The notes under the pieces were generated by a model. It made no database searches and was not told where the DNA came from. It worked only from the letters and a program-made list of their open reading frames with translations. From Stenotrophomonas chelatiphaga (GTDB lineage: Bacteria > Pseudomonadota > Gammaproteobacteria > Xanthomonadales > Xanthomonadaceae), in contig NZ_LDJK01000087.1 of the NCBI RefSeq assembly GCF_001431535.1, positions 1 to 64,000 of the forward strand: a DNA stretch of 64,000 nt, given 5' to 3'. Every line of letters begins with the position of its first letter. The stretch's first letter is position 1. Both the position numbers and the translations under genes were made by a program. Shown here one piece after another: positions 27,122 through 35,309 of the stretch.

Positions 27122-28126
27122 ATGAGCATCGAACAGCTGGCTGAAACCGCCCAGGCCATGGTCGCCCCGGGCAAGGGCATCATCGCGATCGACGAATCCA
27201 CCGGCACCATCGCCAAGCGCTTTGCCAGCGTCGGCGTTGAGAACACCGAAGAAAACCGTCGCGCCTACCGCGAACTGCTGCTGACCACGCCGAAGCTCAA
27301 CGAGCACATCTCCGGCGCGATCCTGTTCGACGAGACCATCCGTCAGTCGACCAAGGACGGCGTGCCGTTTGCCAAGTACATGTCCGACAACGGCATGATC
27401 CCCGGCATCAAGGTCGACAAGGGCGCCCACCCGCTGGCCGGCTGCCCGGGCGAGCTGGTCACCGAAGGCCTGGACGGCCTGCGCGAGCGCCTGCAGGAGT
27501 ACTACAAGCTGGGTGCGCGCTTCGCCAAGTGGCGTGCGGTCATCAACATCGGCGAAAGCATTCCGTCGGGCACCTGCATCGAGTCCAACGCGCATGCGCT
27601 GGCCCGTTATGCCGCCCTGTGCCAGGAATGCGGCCTGGTGCCGATGGTCGAGCCGGAAGTGATCATGGACGGCGACCACGACATCGAGACCTGCTACGAG
27701 GTCACCGAAGCCACGCTGCGTTCGCTGTTCGACGCGCTTTACCAGCAGAACGTGCTGCTGGAAGGCACCATCCTGAAGGCCTCGATGGTCATCTCCGGCA
27801 AGGACTGCGAAGAGCAGGCCGATGCCGAGGAAGTGGCCGAATCGACCGTGATGTGCCTGAAGAGCACCGTGCCGGCGATCCTGCCGGGCGTGGTGTTCCT
27901 GTCCGGTGGCCAGAGCGACGAGCAGTCCACCGAACACCTCAACGCGATGAACCAGATGGGCAACCTGCCGTGGCCGCTGAGCTTCTCCTACGGTCGTGCC
28001 ATGCAGCAGGCCGCGCTGGCGCTGTGGGGCAAGGACACCAAGGGCAACTACGCCGCCGCACAGAAGACCGTGTACGAGCGTGCCAAGGAAAACGGCCAGG
28101 CTGCACTGGGCAAGTGGAACGGCTGA
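27122..28126 (+). CDS. Class I fructose-bisphosphate aldolase
   Basis: A 334-aa Schiff-base aldolase that cleaves fructose 1,6-bisphosphate to two triose phosphates. It is of the eukaryote/muscle-like class I type rather than the bacterial zinc-dependent class II. Signatures: GKGIIAIDESTGTIAKRF near residue 18, KWRAVINIG near 136, MVEPEVIMDGDHD near 175 and the Schiff-base lysine K219 in LLEGTILKASMVISG. The C terminus has SFSYGRAMQQAALALWGKD. A consensus TATAAT lies just upstream and a strong terminator just downstream, so it is a single-gene unit. Codon bias is that of a highly expressed gene. Confidence 0.97.
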   Translation: MSIEQLAETAQAMVAPGKGIIAIDESTGTIAKRFASVGVENTEENRRAYRELLLTTPKLNEHISGAILFDETIRQSTKDGVPFAKYMSDNGMIPGIKVDKGAHPLAGCPGELVTEGLDGLRERLQEYYKLGARFAKWRAVINIGESIPSGTCIESNAHALARYAALCQECGLVPMVEPEVIMDGDHDIETCYEVTEATLRSLFDALYQQNVLLEGTILKASMVISGKDCEEQADAEEVAESTVMCLKSTVPAILPGVVFLSGGQSDEQSTEHLNAMNQMGNLPWPLSFSYGRAMQQAALALWGKDTKGNYAAAQKTVYERAKENGQAALGKWNG

Positions 28127-28154
28127 TCGAGCCGCTCCGGAAATGAAAAAAGAA

Positions 28155-28181
28155 CGCCGGCCACGTGCCGGCGTTTTTTTT
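28155..28181 (+). terminator. Rho-independent terminator of the aldolase gene
   Basis: CGCCGGC-CACGT-GCCGGCG then eight T residues, 29 nt after the stop. Confidence 0.93.
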
Positions 28182-28252
28182 CGGCTATCGTGTCGCCTGC
28201 CCGGGGCATGGCCACTTCGCGGCCTCTGAATGATGGGCCAAGGAGAAACACC

Positions 28253-29380
28253 ATGCGTACTGCAACGACACTACTGGCCGCCGCCCTGGCGCTGGCGATC
28301 GGCGGCTGTGGCCAGAAGGCGGGCGCCGCCGACGGCGGCAAGGCCACGTCGCTGGACTTCGACAAGGCGGTGGCCGGGGAGATCACCACCTCCAGCCCGC
28401 TGAGCTTCAGCGACGGCAGCCGTTACCAGCTCTATTCGATGCAACTGAAGGACAAGCAGGCGGTTTCGCTGAAGCTGGTCGGTTCGCTGTCCGGTGCGCT
28501 GTCGGTGTTCCGCGACGACGGTACCCTGGTGACCCGCGGCGAACGCTCTGAAGACACCGGCCTGGAAGTGACCTTCCGTGCCGACGGCGCCGGCCGATAC
28601 CGCATCGCGGTCAACGGCGACGATGCCGATGCCTACGGCCCGTATCGCCTGCAGGCCACCGAAGTGGTGCCGTATGACGGCAAGCCGCTGGCCAACGGCG
28701 GACAGATCGTCGACCTGCTGGCCGGCGAGCGCCAGGAATACACCCTGCAGGTCGACAAGCCGGGCCTGTACCAGATCAACCTGACCTCCAATGCGTTCGA
28801 CACCGTGCTCGACCTGAAGGGTGCCAACGTGGAAGAAGAGGACGATGACGGTGGCAGTTCCACCAACTCGCGCCTGAGCCTGATGCTGGACGCCGGTACC
28901 TACAAGCTCGGCGTGCGTGCACTGGATGACGAAGGCAACGGCCAGTTCCGCCTGGACGTCAAGAACACCGCGCTGGCGGCGGACGTGGTGTCCAGCGATG
29001 GCACCGCCCTCGCTGTCGGCGCCAACGTGCAGGTGCTGTTGTCGCGCGATGACGGCGAGCGCCGCTTCGTGCTGAACGTGCCGCAGGCCGGCGCGGTGCG
29101 CATCGATGCGCTGTCCGACCAGGTCGACACCACCCTTCGACTGACTGGCGGCAACATCAACCTGGAAGACGATGACGGTGGCAGCGGCACCAATGCACGC
29201 CTGCAGGCGAACCTGCCGGCGGGTCGTTACCAGCTGCTGGTTGCCAGCCTGGAAGAGAGCCAGGCCGTGGTGCAGGTGCGGGTGAGCGCGGAGAGCGGCG
29301 AATCGCTTTCGGTGCGTGATGCCGCATCGGCGGACAACGACGTAGCGGTCGCGGCGCCGACCGACGTGGACGCCAACTAA
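28253..29380 (+). CDS. Lipoprotein with PPC-like repeats
   Basis: A 375-aa predicted lipoprotein: signal LLAAALALAIGGC with the lipidated Cys at residue 19. The mature part is three beta-rich repeats of about 110 residues resembling bacterial pre-peptidase C-terminal (PPC) domains. Each ends in a D-A-G-x-Y or P-A-G-R-Y turn (ADGAGRYRIAV, LDAGTYKLGV, LPAGRYQLLV). Repeats two and three also carry an acidic loop (EEEDDDGGSS and LEDDDGGSGT), which could bind calcium. AAGGAG 8 nt upstream supports ATG 28253 over the longer frame. The role is unknown; PPC domains are usually protein- or surface-binding modules. Confidence 0.75.
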   Translation: MRTATTLLAAALALAIGGCGQKAGAADGGKATSLDFDKAVAGEITTSSPLSFSDGSRYQLYSMQLKDKQAVSLKLVGSLSGALSVFRDDGTLVTRGERSEDTGLEVTFRADGAGRYRIAVNGDDADAYGPYRLQATEVVPYDGKPLANGGQIVDLLAGERQEYTLQVDKPGLYQINLTSNAFDTVLDLKGANVEEEDDDGGSSTNSRLSLMLDAGTYKLGVRALDDEGNGQFRLDVKNTALAADVVSSDGTALAVGANVQVLLSRDDGERRFVLNVPQAGAVRIDALSDQVDTTLRLTGGNINLEDDDGGSGTNARLQANLPAGRYQLLVASLEESQAVVQVRVSAESGESLSVRDAASADNDVAVAAPTDVDAN

Positions 29381-29390
29381 GCGCGTTCCA

Positions 29391-29418
29391 ACGGTGACGA
29401 CCCTCGGGTCGTCACCGT
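29391..29418. terminator. SMAG-like hairpin between convergent genes
   Basis: ACGGTGACGACCC-TC-GGGTCGTCACCGT is a perfect 13-bp stem located between two convergent stops, so it may act as a bidirectional terminator; there is no T-tract. Confidence 0.6.
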
Positions 29419-29420
29419 CT

Positions 29421-30026
29421 TCAGAAAGCGGGCATCAACGGCGACGCGGCAACAGCGCGATCACTGCCACGCGGTGCCTCGGCTTGATCGTCCAGTGTCT
29501 GTCCTGCCGCTGCCAGCGCCTGCTGGTAGGCCTTGAACGTGGCGGTGTTGTAGGCCACCAGGATGATCCGTCGCGGTTCGCGATGGCTGCGCTGCCAGGC
29601 CAGCGTTTCGGTGGCCGCGATTTCGGCGGCGCGGTACAGCGGATAACCGTAGACGCCGCAGCTGATCGCCGGGAAGGCGATCGAGCGTGCGCCGAGCTTT
29701 TCAGCCAGCTGCAACGACTTCCAGTAGCAGTTGGCCAGCAGTGCGCTTTCATCGCGCTGTCCGTCGTGCCAGACCGGCCCCACCGTGTGCAGCACGAAGC
29801 GGGCGGGCAGGTCATGCGCGTCGGTGGCGACCACTTCGCCGGTCGGGCAGCGCACGCCGGGGCGCAGCTGCGGCAGCTGCTCGCACGACTGCAGCAGGCC
29901 AGGACCTGCTGCCCGGTGGATGGCACCGTCGACGCCACCGCCACCCAGCAGGGACTCGTTGGCCGCATTGACGATCGCATCCACCGCCAGGGTCGTGATG
30001 TCACCCTGCCAAACCTCGATCTTCAT
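29421..30026 (-). CDS. Macrodomain O-acetyl-ADP-ribose deacetylase
   Basis: A 201-aa macrodomain protein of the YmdB/MacroD type, which hydrolyses O-acetyl-ADP-ribose or removes ADP-ribose from acidic residues. The ligand-binding segments are clear: WQGDITTLAVDAIVNAANES near residue 6, GGGGVDGAIHRAAGPGL near 31, the loop SIAFPAISCGVYGYP near 120 and the strand ILVAYN. AGGAGAAGG lies directly upstream of ATG 30026, which is preferred over the longer frame. The C-terminal 30 residues are an unconserved tail. Confidence 0.92.
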   Translation of the reverse strand: MKIEVWQGDITTLAVDAIVNAANESLLGGGGVDGAIHRAAGPGLLQSCEQLPQLRPGVRCPTGEVVATDAHDLPARFVLHTVGPVWHDGQRDESALLANCYWKSLQLAEKLGARSIAFPAISCGVYGYPLYRAAEIAATETLAWQRSHREPRRIILVAYNTATFKAYQQALAAAGQTLDDQAEAPRGSDRAVAASPLMPAF

Positions 30027-30172
30027 GCGTCCTTCTCCTGACTGTCGTTGAAACGGCGCAACGTCCCGCGTTGCATGTGCCACCGTAACCGGGGCTGCAT
30101 GCAGGCTGCGTCATGACCGTCTCACACGCTGCGAACAGGAAAAGAACAGTCTGCCGGGAAGGGCAGGGCATC

Positions 30173-30211
30173 GGGGTCAGGTTGCTTTCCGCAGGAAAGG
30201 AACCTGACCCC
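30173..30211. repeat. GGGGTCAGG-type inverted repeat
   Basis: GGGGTCAGGTTGCTTTCC-GCA-GGAAAGGAACCTGACCCC is an almost perfect 18-bp inverted repeat just after the cysK stop (minus strand). A second member of the same family lies at 46096-46132. Different in sequence from the SMAG elements. Confidence 0.75.
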
Positions 30212-30232
30212 ATCGAAACCCCGGGCGCGCCC

Positions 30233-31192
30233 TCAGGGCAGGCCGGCCAGCCAGTCGTCGTCGGAGCCTTCGTTCACATCGGCGAACAGCGGCGTGGAGA
30301 AGTAGCGCTCGCCGGTGTCCGGCAGCATCGCCAGGATCACCGAACCCGGCTCGGCGCGTTCGGCGACGTCCAGTGCGCTGGCGAGCGTGGCACCGGCGGA
30401 AATGCCGACGAACAGGCCTTCTTCGGCCGCCAGCCGGCGCGCGGTGCTGATCGCGCGGTCGTCTTCCACGGTCAGCAGTTCGTCCACCACGTTGCGGTTG
30501 AGCACATCGGGCACGAAGTCCGGGGTCCAGCCCTGGATCTTGTGCGGCTTCCAGTCATCGCCCTTCAACAGCGCCGCGCCGGCCGGTTCGGTGGCGACGA
30601 TGCGGGTCTGCGGGCGGGCCACCTTCAGTACCTCACCGACGCCGGTCAGCGTGCCGCCGGTGCCCCAGCCGCTGACGAAGTAGTCCAGCCGGCGGCCGGC
30701 GAAGTCACGCAGGATCTCCGCGGCGGTGGTGCTGCGGTGGTAGGCCGGATTGGCCGGATTGGCGAACTGGCTGGCCAGGAACCACCCGTGTTCCTGTGCC
30801 AGCTCGGCCGCCCGGCGCACCATGCCGCTGCCGCGCTCGGCGGCCGGGGTCAGGATCACCTTCGCGCCGTAGGCACGCATCAGCTTGCGGCGTTCGATGG
30901 AGAAGGTTTCCACCATGGTGGCGACGAACTTGTAGCCACGCGCGGCGGCCACCATCGCCAACGCCACGCCGGTGTTGCCGGAGGTCGCTTCGATGATGGT
31001 GTCGCCCGGCTTGAGCAGGCCGCGCTGTTCGGCATCGAGTACGATCGCCAGCGCCAGGCGGTCCTTGACCGAACCGCCCGGATTGAACGATTCCACCTTG
31101 GCGTACAGGGTGACGTGCGCCGGCGCCAGCCGGTGCAGCTTGACGATGGGGGTGTTGCCGATGGTATCGAGGATGGACTCGTACAGGGCCAT
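30233..31192 (-). CDS. cysK: Cysteine synthase A (O-acetylserine sulfhydrylase)
   Basis: A 319-aa PLP enzyme that makes L-cysteine from O-acetyl-L-serine and sulfide. The PLP lysine is K43 in ESFNPGGSVKDRLA; the substrate loop is IEATSGNTGVALAM and the phosphate/glycine loop is VSGWGTGGTLTGVGEVLK. The C-terminal PDTGERYFSTPLF is typical of CysK. The open frame runs further upstream but ATG 31192 (MALYESILDTIGNTPIVKL) is the standard N terminus. It is divergent from a CysB-type regulator, whose likely operator lies in the AT-rich gap, so control by sulfur status is expected. Confidence 0.96.
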   Translation of the reverse strand: MALYESILDTIGNTPIVKLHRLAPAHVTLYAKVESFNPGGSVKDRLALAIVLDAEQRGLLKPGDTIIEATSGNTGVALAMVAAARGYKFVATMVETFSIERRKLMRAYGAKVILTPAAERGSGMVRRAAELAQEHGWFLASQFANPANPAYHRSTTAAEILRDFAGRRLDYFVSGWGTGGTLTGVGEVLKVARPQTRIVATEPAGAALLKGDDWKPHKIQGWTPDFVPDVLNRNVVDELLTVEDDRAISTARRLAAEEGLFVGISAGATLASALDVAERAEPGSVILAMLPDTGERYFSTPLFADVNEGSDDDWLAGLP

Positions 31193-31319
31193 GAGGGCAC
31201 TCCGTGAGGGGCCGCGCCAGACGCGGGGGCAAGAGGGAAGGCGGCCGCTGCTGGCATCCGCCTTTGCCGGCTGACCGTAGCGCTGCCATATGACGGCAGG
31301 AAATGACCAGATACCTTTC

Positions 31320-31338
31320 ATAAACAACGTTTGGTTAT
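31320..31338. promoter_or_regulatory. Candidate CysB operator
   Basis: ATAAACAACGTTTGGTTAT is an imperfect 19-nt dyad (ATAA...TTAT ends) in the only AT-rich part of the cysK-cysB gap. LysR-type regulators bind such sites (T-N11-A). Confidence 0.45.
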
Positions 31339-31391
31339 ATGTTGGTGAGGGCAATTGACCTACAGTGGTTTTCCCTACCGAGCCGCCTGCC

Positions 31392-32375
31392 ATGACGCTG
31401 ACCCAGCTTCGCTACCTGGTCGCCATCGCCGATGCCGAGCTGAACATCACGCTCGCCGCCTCGCGCGTGCATGCCACCCAACCGGGATTGTCCAAGCAGC
31501 TCAAGCAGCTGGAAGATGAACTGGGCTTCCTGCTGTTCGTGCGGCGTGGCCGCAGCCTGGAATCGGTCACCCCGGCCGGCGTGGAAGTCATCAGCCGCTC
31601 CCGCGCGGTGCTGGCCGAAGCCAACAACATCCGCACCTATGCGGCCAACCAGCGGCGTGAAAGCCAGGGCCAGCTGGTGCTGACCACCACCCATACCCAG
31701 GCCCGCTTCGTGCTGCCGCCGGCGGTGGCGCGGATCAAACAGGCCTATCCGCAGGTCAGCGTGCACCTGCAGCAGGCCGCTGAAAGCGACGCGCTGGACC
31801 TGCTCAGCCAGGGCGATGCGGACATCGCCATCATCAGTACCGCCGGCGGCGAACCCAGTGCCGGGATCGCCGTGCCGCTGTATCGCTGGCGGCGGCTGGT
31901 GCTGGTGCCCAAGGGCCATCCGCTGGACCGCGCCGGCCGCGCGCCGGACCTGGCCGCGTTGGCTGCCCATCCGCTGATCAGCTACGAATCGTCCACGCGC
32001 GCTGCATCTTCGCTGCAGCGGGCGTTCGCCGGTTCCGGGCTGGAGCCGGACATCGCGCTGACCGCGCTGGATGCCGACCTGATCAAGACCTACGTGCGCA
32101 GCGGGGTGGGCGTGGGCCTGCTGGCCGAAATGGCGGTCAGCGCCGCCGACCACGACCTGCGCGCCTGGGTGGCGCCGGCACCGATCGCCGAATGCATCGC
32201 CTGGGCGGTGCTGCCGCGGGACCGCGTGCTGCGCGATTACGCGCTGGAACTGGTGCACGTGCTGGCCCCGCAGATCGACCCGCGTGACCTGCGCCGGGTG
32301 CTGGATGGCAACCAGGCCGCGAACTGGCCGCTGCCGCCTACCTGGGAATCGTTGACCCAGACCATCACGTCCTGA
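31392..32375 (+). CDS. cysB: CysB-type LysR transcriptional regulator
   Basis: A 327-aa LysR-family regulator of the CysB/Cbl group. The winged helix is MTLTQLRYLVAIADAELNIT-LAASRVHATQPGLSKQLKQL (residues 1-40, written here in two parts), and the CysB-like features are QPGLSKQLKQLEDELG and the effector-domain start GQLVLTTTHTQARFVLPPAV. In this group N- or O-acetylserine is the inducer of sulfate assimilation genes. The gene is divergent from cysK, a natural target. ATG 31392 aligns with CysB N termini. Its last 11 nt overlap the converging amidase gene. Confidence 0.88.
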   Translation: MTLTQLRYLVAIADAELNITLAASRVHATQPGLSKQLKQLEDELGFLLFVRRGRSLESVTPAGVEVISRSRAVLAEANNIRTYAANQRRESQGQLVLTTTHTQARFVLPPAVARIKQAYPQVSVHLQQAAESDALDLLSQGDADIAIISTAGGEPSAGIAVPLYRWRRLVLVPKGHPLDRAGRAPDLAALAAHPLISYESSTRAASSLQRAFAGSGLEPDIALTALDADLIKTYVRSGVGVGLLAEMAVSAADHDLRAWVAPAPIAECIAWAVLPRDRVLRDYALELVHVLAPQIDPRDLRRVLDGNQAANWPLPPTWESLTQTITS

Positions 32376-33915
32376 GCGGGTCCATCGGGGTCAATACCGG
32401 CATCGCCGCTTCCAGTGCCGCGCCCACCTGCAGCACGTCGCGTTCATGGAAGCGCCTGCCCATCAGCTGTACGCCGGTAGGCAACCCGTCCACGCACCCG
32501 GTCGGCACCGCCAGCGCCGGAAAGCCGAGCACTGGAATGGCCATCAATGGCCAGCCGGAGGCGATGGCCGCTCGCGCGGAGGCAAGGTCCGCGTAGTGCT
32601 GGCCCTGCTTGAAGGGCTCCTCGCTGGCGACCGGCATCAGGATCACCGGATACCGGCGCAGCTTCTGCTGCAGGCTGGCGATCAGCCTGGCGCGCCGCGC
32701 GTAACCGTTGATGTAGTCGGTCAGCGAAGGCTGACGCCCCCACATTTCACTCGCGACGTCGTAGTTGAAGCCGATCCATGCCTTGATCGGCGCGTCTCCG
32801 TCGCGCTCGATGCTGGGCAGCAGCGCCCGGGTTTCTTCCATCACCAGCAGCCACCACAGACGCCACGCTTCGGCCAGTTCCGGCAGCCTGACCTCTTCCA
32901 CGGTGAAACCGGCCTGCTGCAGCGCCACCACCGCACGTTCCAGCGCGGCGGCCACGGTAGGCGTGCGCGGCTTTACATCGTCCTCGCGCAGCACGCCGAT
33001 GCGGGTGCCCGGCAGCAGCGGTGAGGCGGGGAACGGCAGCGGCAGCGGCAGCGATCCCGGGACGCGAGGATCGAATCCAGTCATCGATTCCAGCATGAGA
33101 CGGAGATCGGCAACGCCGCGGGCGATCGGCCCATCGACCAGCATCAGTTGCAGGCCGAGTGCTTCATCGCCCTTGGCCGGACTGAACAGCCCCGGCACGC
33201 GCCCGGGCGTCGGCCGCAGTCCGGCCACGCCGCAGCAATAAGCCGGATGGCGGATCGAACCCCCGATGTCGTTGCCGTGTGCCAGCGGCACCATGCCTGT
33301 CGCTACCGCGCAGGCGGCCCCGCCGCTGCTGCCGCCGGGCGTATGGGCCCGGCTCCATGGATTCCAGGTGGTGCCGTGCAGGTCGTTGCGCGCGTCCCAG
33401 CTGAATGAAAAACACGGCGTGTTGCTGCGCCCGAGCACGATGGCACCGGCCGCGCGCAGACGGGCCACCTGGGGCGCGTCGGCACTGGCGATGTTGTCCT
33501 TCAGGGCGACGATGCCGTTGGTCATCGGTTGGCCACGCACGTCGGTGTTGTCCTTGATGGCAACGGGAATGCCATGCAAGGGCGCGCTCACGGCTCCCCG
33601 AGCCAGGGCGGCATCGGCCTGCTCGGCAGCGCGGATCGCGGCGGCCTCGTCCACGAAGTTCAATGCGTTGACGACAGGATTCACCACCGCAATGCGACCC
33701 AGGCAGCTGCGCGTCAGTTCAACCGCGCTGAGCTCCCCGCGGCGCAGGAGCGCGCTCGCGTCGGTGGCTGACAGCGCCCACGCCGGGAGTGAGCCAGGCG
33801 ACCGCAGCGACAGGGGCGGCACCTGCGCCGCAGCGGGCACCATGCCCCCGGTGCCGGCCATCGCGCCCGATGCTGCTGCGGCAGCGAGAAACTGCCTGCG
33901 ATTGAAAGTGGGCAC
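32365..33915 (-). CDS. Tat-exported amidase (amidase signature family)
   Basis: A 516-aa amidase-signature hydrolase. The Ser-cisSer-Lys triad is visible with the same spacing as in FAAH: K121 in VAIKDNTDV, S196 in HTPGGSSGGAACA and S220 in GNDIGGSIRHP (75 and 24 residues apart). The N terminus NRRQFLAAAAASGAMAGTGG is a twin-arginine-like signal (RRQFL), so folded export to the periplasm is likely. Substrate is unknown; amides, peptides or nitrile-derived amides are possible. It converges on cysB with an 11-nt overlap of coding ends. Confidence 0.93.
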   Translation of the reverse strand: MPTFNRRQFLAAAAASGAMAGTGGMVPAAAQVPPLSLRSPGSLPAWALSATDASALLRRGELSAVELTRSCLGRIAVVNPVVNALNFVDEAAAIRAAEQADAALARGAVSAPLHGIPVAIKDNTDVRGQPMTNGIVALKDNIASADAPQVARLRAAGAIVLGRSNTPCFSFSWDARNDLHGTTWNPWSRAHTPGGSSGGAACAVATGMVPLAHGNDIGGSIRHPAYCCGVAGLRPTPGRVPGLFSPAKGDEALGLQLMLVDGPIARGVADLRLMLESMTGFDPRVPGSLPLPLPFPASPLLPGTRIGVLREDDVKPRTPTVAAALERAVVALQQAGFTVEEVRLPELAEAWRLWWLLVMEETRALLPSIERDGDAPIKAWIGFNYDVASEMWGRQPSLTDYINGYARRARLIASLQQKLRRYPVILMPVASEEPFKQGQHYADLASARAAIASGWPLMAIPVLGFPALAVPTGCVDGLPTGVQLMGRRFHERDVLQVGAALEAAMPVLTPMDPLRT

Positions 33916-34178
33916 GTCATGGCCTTGGCAGGAGGGTAGAGTTCAGCCTGCGCTACTGGCCGGGCCGGGCCCAGAGGCAGCCGCGTCGGCGGTCGCACAC
34001 GGCGCGCGCGCTGCCGCCGACACATCCCGATACACGATGACATCCCGGCGCAAGCCCTTGCACGGAAAGGGTTCCGGCCGCTATCTCGGGGCTGTCCTGC
34101 GGTGGTAAACGCTTGGCACATACGGTCTTCGCATGGCGCCCCCTACACTCGCCGGTCATGTACAGGGCGGGATTATTC

Positions 34179-35309
34179 ATGCTGGGACGTATCGCAAAGG
34201 GCGCGGCCGTTGGCCTGGTCCTGGTTTTGTTGGCCGGCTGCAAGGGCGAACCGCAGGCGGCGCGCCGCCAGGGCGCCGATGTGCCGGTCACCGCGCAGGT
34301 CGTGGAATCGGCCGCGTGGAGCGATACGTTGCAGGCCCTCGGTACCGCCAGGGCGCGCGAATCGGTGACCATCACCGCCAAGGTCAGCGAAATCATCGAG
34401 CGGGTGCATTTTGAAAGCGGCCAGCAGGTAGCGGCCGGTACGCCGCTGGTGACCCTGCGTGGGTTGGCCCAGCAGGCCGCGCTGACCCAGGCCCAGGCCA
34501 CCTTCGCTGAAGCCGACCAGCTGTACAAGCGCCAGCGTGAACTGGCCCAGCAGCGGCTGGTGGCCAGTTCCACCCTCGATACCCAGAAGGCGATCCGCGA
34601 CAGCGCCGAGGCGCGCGTGGCCGAAATGCAGTCCGAGATCGGTGATCGCAGCGTGCGCGCACCGTTTGCCGGCGTGCTCGGCATCCGCCAGGTAAGCCCT
34701 GGTTCGCTGGTGACGCCCACTACCGCCATCGCCACGCTGGACGATATCGAACGCATGCACGTGGATTTCCAGGTGCCCGAAGCGGAGCTGTCTTCGCTGG
34801 CCAACGGCAACAAGGTTGAAGCCACCAGCGTGGCGTGGCCCGGACGCACGTTCGAGGGCGAGGTCAGCACCATCGACGCCCGCGTCGACCCGTCCACCCG
34901 CGCGGTCACCGTGCGCGCCGACTTCGCCAACGGCGACCACGCGCTGCGTCCGGGCATGCTGCTGGACGTGCGCATCTACCGTCCCGAGCGGCAGGCGCTG
35001 GTGGTGCCGGAAATCGCCGTGGTGCAGGTCGGGCGGGATTCCTATGTCTACCGCCTGAAGGCTGACAGCACGGTGGAGCGCGCCGACGTGGTGACCGGTG
35101 CCCGTCGCGCGGGCGTGGTCGAACTCAAGCAGGGCATCCAGGCCGGTGAGCGCATCATCGTGGATGGCACCGGCAAGCTGCGCCCCGGACTGAAGGTCGA
35201 CGCCCGCGCGGTGGCGCCGGTGGATGCCCCGGAACCGGAAACGCTGCCGCCGCCAGCGGCCACGCCAGCGTCAGACGTGCCCGTCGCACGGGCCGGTAAC
35301 GCCGGATGA
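34179..35309 (+). CDS. RND efflux periplasmic adaptor (membrane fusion protein)
   Basis: A 376-aa HlyD/AcrA-type adaptor that links the inner-membrane RND pump to an outer-membrane channel. It has a lipoprotein signal (VGLVLVLLAGC), a split lipoyl domain (VTITAKVSEIIERVHFESGQ and VRAPFAGVLGIRQVSPGSLV) with a short helical hairpin between, a beta-barrel domain (LDDIERMHVDFQVPEAELSS) and a membrane-proximal domain. The tail is Pro/Ala-rich. ATG 34179 begins the signal directly; ATG 34158 is also possible. The stop overlaps the pump start (GATGA). No outer-membrane factor gene is next to it, as in the two-gene Stenotrophomonas systems, so it would use a TolC-like protein from elsewhere. Confidence 0.93.
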   Translation: MLGRIAKGAAVGLVLVLLAGCKGEPQAARRQGADVPVTAQVVESAAWSDTLQALGTARARESVTITAKVSEIIERVHFESGQQVAAGTPLVTLRGLAQQAALTQAQATFAEADQLYKRQRELAQQRLVASSTLDTQKAIRDSAEARVAEMQSEIGDRSVRAPFAGVLGIRQVSPGSLVTPTTAIATLDDIERMHVDFQVPEAELSSLANGNKVEATSVAWPGRTFEGEVSTIDARVDPSTRAVTVRADFANGDHALRPGMLLDVRIYRPERQALVVPEIAVVQVGRDSYVYRLKADSTVERADVVTGARRAGVVELKQGIQAGERIIVDGTGKLRPGLKVDARAVAPVDAPEPETLPPPAATPASDVPVARAGNAG

